A stretch of 64,000 bases of DNA from Neoarius graeffei (Eukaryota > Chordata > Actinopteri > Siluriformes > Ariidae), in NCBI RefSeq assembly GCF_027579695.1, contig NC_083596.1, positions 50,281,257 through 50,345,256 of the forward strand. The letters run 5' to 3'. The notes beneath the pieces were generated by a model. That model was not told where the DNA came from and made no database searches. It saw only the letters and a program-made list of their open reading frames with translations. The position numbers and the translations under genes were made by a program. This document shows positions 27,101 through 37,867 of this stretch, one piece after another. The first letter of the stretch is position 1. Every line of letters starts with the position of its first letter.

Positions 27101-30100
27101 ATTGACAGGTCGGTCACGCCTTATACTGTCTGTTCGTCCCCTGCAAGATGGCACTCCAGGTATGGGAGAGCATGTATGCTCCCTCATCCCGGTTGATGGT
27201 CCTCGGGCTTCGCTTACGGATCTCCATGGCCTCCCTGATCCAGCGCTGATGTTTGTTATCTTCTGTGCGGATGACTCTGGCATTCCCCCAGTCCATAATG
27301 TGATTTTCCCTTTTGCAATGATCTGTTATAGCTGACTTATAATTTTCCTGTTGTGCCTTTTCTTTTATTGTTCGGGTTTGTCTTGTAGCTGTCTCCTTTT
27401 CGCACTCTTTCTTATGTTCATTTTTTCTTGTATTAAAACTCCTTCCTGTTTCCCCAATGTAAGTTTTATTGCATAATTGGCATGGAATCTCATATATGGT
27501 GTTGCATCTGTTGTCCGGATGTATTCTGTCTTTGGGATGAACCAGGATCTGACGGAGTGTTGTGTGTGGTTTGACAGGTGTGTTAATGTTGTGTTTCCTC
27601 ATTACTCTTTGAATGCGTTCAGTTATTCCCCTGATGTATGGTAATGTAACTACTCCCCTGTGTTCTTGTTTGTTAGTTTGTTTTTTCCCTTTCTTCTGTG
27701 TTTTGTTGTTCTTAACCTGTTCCGCCCCTTTGGATATTGCCCATTGTGGATATTGACATGCCTTCAGTGCGTGTTGTATATGTTGTTCCTCCTGTTCTTT
27801 GTCCTGTGAATCTGTAATTATTGCTGTGCGTTCATGTAATGTTCTAACTACTGATATTTTGTGCATTATGGGGTGTTCGGAAGTCCAGTTTAAATATTGG
27901 TCGGTGTGTGTGGGTTTCCTGTGTACTTTTATTTTGATGTCCCCATCTTCCGTGTGTTGTATTTTCAAATCCAAAAATGCTATTGACTGCTCTGTCTCTT
28001 CTTCATGTGTGAATTTTATATTGCCGGTATTGTCTATGGTGTTGAGATGGTCGGTGAGCTGTTGAGTGTGTCCCCTCTTCACTTTTTCCAATATGTCGTC
28101 CACATACCGTTTCCAGAGTGTTGGTCTGTATTCCGATGGTATTGTAGTGAGTGCTTTCTGCTCCAGATCTTCCATGAAAAAGCCGCACATGATGGCTGAT
28201 AGTGGGTCTCCCATGGCAAAACCTTCCTTCTGTCTGTAAATTGTATTCCTGAACTGAAAGTATGTGGATGTGGCGATGAATTGAAGGAGCTGAGTGATGT
28301 CTTGTACAGTGAGGTTTGTGCGTTTCTTGAGCGTCCTGTCTGTTTTTAATTTGTCTTGTACTACCTGTATGGTGGCTTCCGTGGGTGTTCTGGTGAAAAG
28401 AGATATGACGTCGTGTGATATGAAAACTTCATCTTGCTGCATTTTGATGTTTTTTAGTTCTTCTGCCAGTTGTTTTGAGTTTTTGCAATGTTGGTCTGTG
28501 AGTCCTAGTAATGGTTTAATTATTTCGGTGAGTGCTTTTGATAAGTTGTATGTGACTGAACCAATGCTGTCTACTATGGGGCGTAATGGTGTTCCTGGTT
28601 TGTGTATTTTTGGTGTGCCGTAAATCCTGGGGATGACGTTGGCTGTGGGTACTAAATGATTGTAAGCCTGCTTGTCTATTTTGTTTTCTTTGAGTAATGG
28701 TTTGAGTAGTGCTTTAAGTTTCTTTTTCTTGTCTTCTGTTGGGTCTTTTTTTAATATTTCAAATGCGTTGTCACTGAGTAATTCATTCATTTTTCGTTCA
28801 TATTCATCCGTGTCCATAATGACTGTTGTCCTGCCTTTATCTGCTGGGAGGATTGTGATATCTTTATTTTTTGATAACGTTCTCATGGCTTTGGCTTCCT
28901 GTTTTGTGATGTTACTGGGTGGTGGTTTGGCCGTTTTCAATATACCAGCTATTGCGTTTCTTAGTGCTGCTTTTTGTCCCTGATCCTGTATTTTCTCACA
29001 TGCTAATTCAGTTGCCAGAATGAATTCATCGTGAGGTATATTGTTCGGTGTGACAGCGTAGTTGAGTCCTTTTGCCAGTATACTGCGTTCTGCTTGTGAG
29101 AGTTTGTACCTTGATATATTATGAATCCATTTTTCGTTGATGTGCGCGTGCTCCGGTTCTGCCTTCTTTTTCCATGCGATGAGTTTGTCCAGTTTTCGTA
29201 TTTGTCGGGTTTTTGTCATGGTGAATTCCTGTTCGTGTATGTCTGCCAAGTGTCCGTGTATTGCCATTTCCATTTCCTTGCTTTGGGGAAACCGGCGTTT
29301 GAAAGTTTCCGTCTCCCTGTGTAGTTCGCTGTTGATATTGTTTAGTTTATCCGTTGTGCACCGTATCCGTTCTTTTACCAGAGTCATCCGCACTTTCCTG
29401 ATCATCTTTTCCGCGTTTCTGGTTGGAATCGGGTTCTTGATGTTCAGGCTGGCCGGTACCACTTCTTCATCCCGGCAGCGCAGATTGAACCTCAGGTGAT
29501 TCCTGTAGCGTGCCCGTTTCTGTGTCAGTCTCTCTAGGCGGCGAAACTCCTTGATGCTTTCGTCTCCGTAACTAATTCTTAATATTTCGATTACGTTCAT
29601 TATGTCTTATATTAAATATAGTTAGTATTTTTTTTTTTCTTTTTTAACAGACATCTAATTTTTTAGGTTTGTTTACCTGACATGTTTCGACGTATAACTT
29701 CCGTCTTCCTCAGACGGAATATTTAAACTGGACTTCCGAACACCCCATAATGCACAAAATATCAGTAGTTAGAACATTACATGAACGCACAGCAATAATT
29801 ACAGATTCACAGGACAAAGAACAGGAGGAACAACATATACAACACGCACTGAAGGCATGTCAATATCCACAATGGGCAATATCCAAAGGGGCGGAACAGG
29901 TTAAGAACAACAAAACACAGAAGAAAGGGAAAAAACAAACTAACAAACAAGAACACAGGGGAGTAGTTACATTACCATACATCAGGGGAATAACTGAACG
30001 CATTCAAAGAGTAATGAGGAAACACAACATTAACACACCTGTCAAACCACACACAACACTCCGTCAGATCCTGGTTCATCCCAAAGACAGAATACATCCG

Positions 30101-33100
30101 GACAACAGATGCAACACCATATATGAGATTCCATGCCAATTATGCAATAAAACTTACATTGGGGAAACAGGAAGGAGTTTTAATACAAGAAAAAATGAAC
30201 ATAAGAAAGAGTGCGAAAAGGAGACAGCTACAAGACAAACCCGAACAATAAAAGAAAAGGCACAACAGGAAAATTATAAGTCAGCTATAACAGATCATTG
30301 CAAAAGGGAAAATCACATTATGGACTGGGGGAATGCCAGAGTCATCCGCACAGAAGATAACAAACATCAGCGCTGGATCAGGGAGGCCATGGAGATCCGT
30401 AAGCGAAGCCCGAGGACCATCAACCGGGATGAGGGAGCATACATGCTCTCCCATACCTGGAGTGCCATCTTGCAGGGGACGAACAGACAGTATAAGGCGT
30501 GACCGACCTGTCAATCCAGACAGGAAGGCCACGCCTTCAGAAACATCAGCTGATAAAAGATGCGTCACCAACAACATCCGGAGACACTCTGAGGAAGACG
30601 GAAGTTATACGTCGAAACATGTCAGGTAAACAAACCTAAAAAATTAGATGTCTGTTAAAAAAGAAAAAAAAAAAATACTAACAATGTACTGTACTCGCAC
30701 CCTGCCGAATCCTGCTCTTTATACACAATGTACTGTACTCGCACCCTGCCGAATCCTGCTCCTTATACACAATGTACTGTACTCGCACCCCGCCGAATCC
30801 TGCTCTTTATACACAATGTACTGTACTCGCACCCTGCTGAATCCTGCTCCTCATACACAATGTACTGTACTCGCTCCCTGCCGAATCCTGCTCCTCATAC
30901 ACAATGTACTGTACTCTTACCCTGCCGAATCCTGCTCCTTATACACAATGTACTGTACTCGCACCCTGCCGAATCCTGCTCCTTATACACAATGTACTGT
31001 ACTCGCACCCCGCCGAATCCTGCTCTTTATACACAATGTACTGTACTCGCACCCTGCTGAATCCTGCTCCTCATACACAATGTACTGTACTCGCACCCCG
31101 CCGAATCCTGCTCTTTATACACAATGTACTGTACTCGCACCCTGCCGAATCCTGCTCCTTATAGACAATGTACTGTACTCGCACCCTGCCGAATCCTGCT
31201 CCTCATACACAATGTACTGTACTCGCACCCTGCCGAATCCTGCTCCTTATACACAATGTACTGTACTCGCACCCTGCCGAATCCTGTTCCTTATACACAA
31301 TGTACTGTACTCGCACCCTGCCGAATCCTGTTCCTTATACACAATGTACTGTACTCGCACCCTGCCGAATCCTGCTCCTCATACACAATGTACTGTACTC
31401 GCTCCCTGCCGAATCCTGCTCCTCATACACAATGTACTGTACTCGCACCCTGCCGAATCCTGCTCCTTATACACAATGTACTGTACTCGCACCCTGCCGA
31501 ATCCTGCTCCTCATACACAATGTACTGTACTCGCACCCTGCCGAATCCTGCTCCTCATACACAATGTACTGTACTCGCACCCTGCCGAATCCTGTTCCTT
31601 ATACACAATGTACTGTACTCGCACCCCGCCGAATCCTGCTCCTTATACACAATGTACTGTACTCGCACCCTGCCGAATCCTGCTCCTCATGCACAATGTA
31701 CTGTACTCGCACCCTGCCGAATCCTGCTCCTCATGCACAATGTACTGTACTCGCACCCTGCCGAATCCTGCTCCTCATACACAATGTACTGTACTCGCAC
31801 CCTGCCGAATCCTGCTCCTCATGCACAATGTACTGTACTCGCACCCTGCTGAATCCTGCTCCTCATACACAATGTACTGTACTCGCACCCGCCCGAATCC
31901 TGCTCCTCATACACAATGTACTGTACTCGCACCCTGCCGAATCCTACTCCTTATACACAATGTACTGTACTCGCACCCTGCCGAATCCTGCTCCTTATAC
32001 ACAATGTACTGTACTCGCACCCTGCTGAATCCTGCTCCTCATACACAATGTACTGTACTCGCACCCTGCTGAATCCTGCTCCTCATACACAATGTACTGT
32101 ACTCGCACCCTGCCGAATCCTGCTCCTCATACACAATGTACTGTACTCGCACCCTGCCGAATCCTGCTCCTCATGCACAATGTACTGTACTCGCACCCTG
32201 CCGAATCCTGCTCCTTATACACAATGTACTGTACTCGCACCCTGCCAAATCCTGCTCCTTATACACAATGTACTGTACTCGCACCCTGCCGAATCCTGCT
32301 CCTTATACACAATGTACTGTACTCACACCCTGCCAAATCCTACTCCTTCTACACAATGTACTGTACTCGCACCCCGCCGAATCCTGCTCCTTATACACAA
32401 TGTACTGTACTCGCACCCGCCCGAATCCTGCTCCTCATACACAATGTACTGTACTCGCACCCTGCCGAATCCTGCTCTTTATACACAATGTACTGTACTC
32501 GCACCCTGCCGAATCCTGCTCCTTATACACAATGTACTGTACTCGCACCCCGCCGAATCCTGCTCTTTATACACAATGTACTGTACTCGCACCCTGCTGA
32601 ATCCTGCTCCTCATACACAATGTACTGTACTCGCTCCCTGCCGAATCCTGCTCCTCATACACAATGTACTGTACTCTTACCCTGCCGAATCCTGCTCCTT
32701 ATACACAATGTACTGTACTCGCACCCTGCCGAATCCTGCTCCTTATACACAATGTACTGTACTCGCACCCCGCCGAATCCTGCTCTTTATACACAATGTA
32801 CTGTACTCGCACCCTGCTGAATCCTGCTCCTCATACACAATGTACTGTACTCGCACCCCGCCGAATCCTGCTCTTTATACACAATGTACTGTACTCGCAC
32901 CCTGCCGAATCCTGCTCCTTATAGACAATGTACTGTACTCGCACCCTGCCGAATCCTGCTCCTCATACACAATGTACTGTACTCGCACCCTGCCGAATCC
33001 TGCTCCTTATACACAATGTACTGTACTCGCACCCTGCCGAATCCTGTTCCTTATACACAATGTACTGTACTCGCACCCTGCCGAATCCTGCTCCTCATAC

Positions 33101-35584
33101 ACAATGTACTGTACTCGCTCCCTGCCGAATCCTGCTCCTCATACACAATGTACTGTACTCGCACCCTGCCGAATCCTGCTCCTTATACACAATGTACTGT
33201 ACTCGCACCCTGCCGAATCCTGCTCCTTATACACAATGTACTGTACTCGCACCCTGCCGAATCCTGCTCCTCATACACAATGTACTGTACTCGCACCCTG
33301 CCGAATCCTGCTCCTCATACACAATGTACTGTACTCGCACCCTGCCGAATCCTGTTCCTTATACACAATGTACTGTACTCGCACCCTGCCGAATCCTGCT
33401 CCTTATACACAATGTACTGTACTCGCACCCTGCCGAATCCTGCTCCTTATACACAATGTACTGTACTCGCACCCTGCCGAATCCTGCTCCTCATACACAA
33501 TGTACTGTACTCGCACCCTGCCAAATCCTGCTCCTCATACACAATGTACTGTACTCGCACCCTGCCGAATCCTGCTCCTCATGCACAATGTACTGTACTC
33601 GCACCCTGCCGAATCCTGCTCCTTATGCACAATGTACTGTACTCGCACCCTGCCGAATCCTGCTCCTCATACACAATGTACTGTACTCGCACCCTGCCGA
33701 ATCCTGCTCCTCATGCACAATGTACTGTACTCGCACCCCGCCGAATCCTGCTCCTTATACACAATGTACTGTACTCGCACCCTGCCGAATCCTGCTCCTC
33801 ATACACAATGTACTGTACTCGCACCCTGCCGAATCCTGCTCCTCATACACAATGTACTGTACTCGCACCCTGCCGAATCCTGCTCCTCATACACAATGTA
33901 CTGTACTCGCACCCTGCCGAATCCTGTTCCTTATACACAATGTACTGTACTCGCACCCTGCCGAATCCTGTTCCTTATACACAATGTACTGTACTCGCAC
34001 CCTGCCGAATCCTGTTCCTTATACACAATGTACTGTACTCGCACCCTGCCGAATCCTGTTCCTTATACACAATGTACTGTACTCGCACCCTGCCGAATCC
34101 TGCTCCTCATACACAATGTACTGTACTCGCACCCGCCCGAATCCTGCTCCTCATACACAATGTACTGTACTCGCACCCGCCCGAATCCTGCTCCTCATAC
34201 ACAATGTACTGTACTCGCACCCTGCCGAATCCTGCTCCTTATACACAATGTACTGTACTCGCACCCCGCCGAATCCTGCTCCTTATACACAATGTACTGT
34301 CCTCGCACCCTGCCGAATCCTGCTCCTCATGCACAATGTACTGTACTCGCACCCTGCCGAATCCTGCTCCTCATACACAATGTACTGTACTCGCACCCGC
34401 CCGAATCCTGCTCCTTATACACAATGTACTGTACTCGCACCCTGCCGAATCCTGCTCCTCATGCACAATGTACTGTACTCGCACCCTGCCGAATCCTGCT
34501 CCTCATGCACAATGTACTGTACTCGCACCCTGCCGAATCCTGCTCCTCATACACAATGTACTGTACTCGCACCCGCCCGAATCCTGCTCCTCATACACAA
34601 TGTACTGTACTCGCACCCTGCCGAATCCTGCTCCTTATACACAATGTACTGTACTCGCACCCCGCCGAATCCTGCTCCTTATACACAATGTACTGTCCTC
34701 GCACCCTGCCGAATCCTGCTCCTCATGCACAATGTACTGTACTCGCACCCTGCCGAATCCTGCTCCTCATGCACAATGTACTGTACTCGCACCCTGCCGA
34801 ATCCTGCTCCTCATACACAATGTACTGTACTCGCACCCCGCCGAATCCTGCTCCTTATACACAATGTACTGTACTCGCACCCTGCCGAATCCTGCTCCTC
34901 ATGCACAATGTACTGTACTCGCACCCTGCCGAATCCTGCTCCTTATACACAATGTACTGTACTCGCACCCTGCCAAATCCTGCTCCTCATACACAATGTA
35001 CTGTACTCGCACCCCGCCGAATCCTGCTCCTTATACACAATGTACTGTACTCGCACCCTGCCGAATCCTGCTCCTTATACACAATGTACTGTACTCGCAC
35101 CCTGCCGAATCCTGCTCCTCATACACAATGTACTGTACTTGCACCCTGCCGAATCCTGCTCCTCATACACAATGTACTGTACTCGCACCCTGCCGAATCC
35201 TGCTCCTTATACACAATGTACTGTACTCGCACCCCGCCGAATCCTGCTCCTTATAAACAATGTACTGTATTCGCACCCGCCCGAATCCTACTCCTTATAC
35301 ACAATGTAGTGTACTCGCACCCTGCCGAATCCTGCTCCTCATGCACAATGTACTGTACTCGCACCCTGCCGAATCCTGCTCCTCATACACAATGTACTGT
35401 ACTCGCACCCTGCCGAATCCTGCTCCTCATACACAATGTACTGTACTCGCACCCCGCCGAATCCTGCTCCTTATACACAATGTACTGTACTCGCACCCTG
35501 CCGAATCCTGCTCCTTATACACAATGTACTGTACTCGCACCCTGCCGAATCCTGCTCCTTATTCGTTTTGTTGTCCATGGAACA

Positions 35585-35623
<39 letters not shown>

Positions 35624-36407
35624 AGGACCCGACATAGTGGTGTGTGACGAAGGCCATGTCCTGAAAAATGAAGCGTCTGCCATCTGTAAAGCAATGCGCT
35701 CCATCCGCACGCGCCGGCGAATCGTCTTGACCGGAACACCGCTTCAGAACAATCTCAACGAGTGTAATGACCTTTGACCTTTTACCCTGACCAAGCTTTT
35801 AAAAAAAAAAAAAAAAAAACTTTTTTTTTTTTCCCCCAAACAGTCTTTAGAAGCTCGTGTGTGTGTGTGCTACAGATCACTGCATGGTGAGTTTTGTGAA
35901 GCAGAACCTCTTGGGTTCTCTGCGCGAGTTTCGGAACCGTTTCATCAACCCCATCCAGAACGGCCAGTGTGCCGACTCCACGCTCTCCGATGTGAGACTG
36001 ATGAAGAAACGTGTGCACGTCCTCCACGAGCTCCTCGCTGGATGTGTTCAGGTCAGAGAGAGAGAATCAGACAGAATGCGAGAGACAGAGAGAGAGAGAG
36101 AGGGAAAACATTTCGAACAGAATATTCTATAGTTACTTTGTCACCAAGTTACATGAGGTTGGTTTCTAACTCTAGCTGGCTATGCTAAAGTGTGTGTGTG
36201 TGTGTGTGTGTCTGTCTTGTAGAGACGGGATTATTCCGCTCTGACACCTTTCCTGCCACCCAAGCGAGAGTACGTGCTGTCAGTCAGGATGACAACACTA
36301 CAGTGCAAACTGTACCGACACTACTTACAGAACTACACTGGTCAGACAGGCACACACACAACTCAATAACCACAGATGATTTCTTCTAGCTAACCTTGCA
36401 CTTTAAT

Positions 36408-36460
<53 letters not shown>

Positions 36461-36747
36461 CTGAAGGAGTGGGCGTAAACACTTTATTTCAGGATTTTCA
36501 GATCCTGAGCCTGATTTGGACGCATCCATGGTGCCTGCAGCTCTCTGATCAGAATAGAGGCAACAGGGTGTGTAGATCTAAACACACACACATATACACA
36601 CAGAGTTTATTGCTCACTTTGTGTCTTTTTCATCGTGTGTGTGTGTGTGTGTGTGTAAAATGCAGGGCAAAGGGGAGGAGCTTACAACTGAAACTGTGGT
36701 GACTAGTGAACATTCTGAAGTGGCAAAACAGCAGAGCCCCGATGAAC

Positions 36748-36787
<40 letters not shown>

Positions 36788-37185
36788 TGTGGAGTGTGTT
36801 GGTTTATTGAGGTGTGTGTTTGTGTTGCAGTGCGGTGGAGAAGAGCAAAGATCCTAACTCAGCCAAAACGACAGCAGAAGAGGGTACACACACACACACA
36901 CACACGCATGCACTCGCTCACTCACTCACTCATTCTCTCTCTGATGTGTGTGTGTGTGTGTAGAGCACAGTGTGTTGAGCAGACCCGCAGCAGGTTGGTA
37001 CAGAGAGTTTGTGTGTGACGCCGACGCTGAGCTCCTGGAGCATTCTGGGAAATTAATGCTGCTGATGGAGATCCTGCACTGCGCTGAACAGCTGCAGGAT
37101 AAAGTGTGAGACTTTCTTCTTCAAGATTTCAAACCAGTACACAAACATTTATCACATCACGAAAGACTACTTTATATTTCCGTTT

Positions 37186-37238
<53 letters not shown>

Positions 37239-37542
37239 GCTCTGTGCTCCCTGAGTCAATCCTGAGGACTGGGATTGTGCGGTGCGCTGCAGTGCATCAC
37301 CACAGAGCAGGAACAGATTGTATTTTGTTGTCTTTCCATGACTTCAGCACACAGTGACGCATGATGGTGTGTGTGTGTGTGTGTGTGTGTGTCTTTGAGT
37401 AAAGATAGCGTGTTTGATGAATAAACACTGTCATGCTGCAGGTTGGTGTTTAGTCAGTCTCTTGTTTCACTGGACCTGATTGAAACCTTCTTGGAGTTGG
37501 CTGATAAAGCAAAGGAAGAGGGAAAGGCCTGTGTGTATAAAG

Positions 37543-37590
<48 letters not shown>

Positions 37591-37827
37591 GTAACTTAAT
37601 AAATTATTACTGTAATTAGACCAGTGTAAACAATGCAACATACACAGCACTTCTCACCTGAAAAACTGGGTGCGGTGTTTTGGTGTGTGTGTGTGTGTGT
37701 GTGTGTGTTTTTTAGGGAAGCGGTCGTGGGTGCGTGATAAGGACTATTATCGTCTGGATGGTTCAACCACCGCAACAGCACGCAAGAAATGGGCTCAGGA
37801 GTTCAACAACGTCAGAAACACAACGTA

Positions 37828-37867
<40 letters not shown>

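Larger units (their letters stand above)
26897..30680 (-). mobile_element. Penelope-like element (GIY-YIG type), full copy plus inverted 3' fragment
   Basis: Inserted in the 44-bp array and flanked by a 12-base direct repeat CAATGTACTGTA (26885-26896 and 30681-30692), a target-site duplication. On the minus strand it carries pLTR-like repeat, 828-codon ORF, 3' UTR, pLTR-like repeat. An inverted partial copy (about 29719-30680, plus strand) repeats the last 250 codons, the UTR and the repeat end. The two copies look identical over about 0.9 kb, so the insertion is recent. pLTRs and attached inverted truncated copies are typical of Penelope elements. Confidence 0.93.

Noticed and set aside
28294-29499. 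Plus-strand ORFs within the Penelope element
   Set aside because: Antisense of the clearly homologous reverse transcriptase ORF.
13305-35562. CRISPR-like array
   Set aside because: Units are contiguous with no unique spacers, in an intron of a vertebrate gene.
13305-35562. Centromeric or telomeric satellite block
   Set aside because: ATRX exons with matching phases flank it on both sides, so it is intronic; unit and context do not match telomere repeats.
13382-35647. Dozens of ORFs of 100-1,243 codons across the 44-bp array, both strands
   Set aside because: They arise because the repeat unit lacks stop trinucleotides; the peptides overlap in all frames and lie within an ATRX intron.
36666-36883. 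Loss of ATRX function through missing acidic insert
   Set aside because: The insert is variable between vertebrates and all helicase motifs on both sides are intact and in frame.
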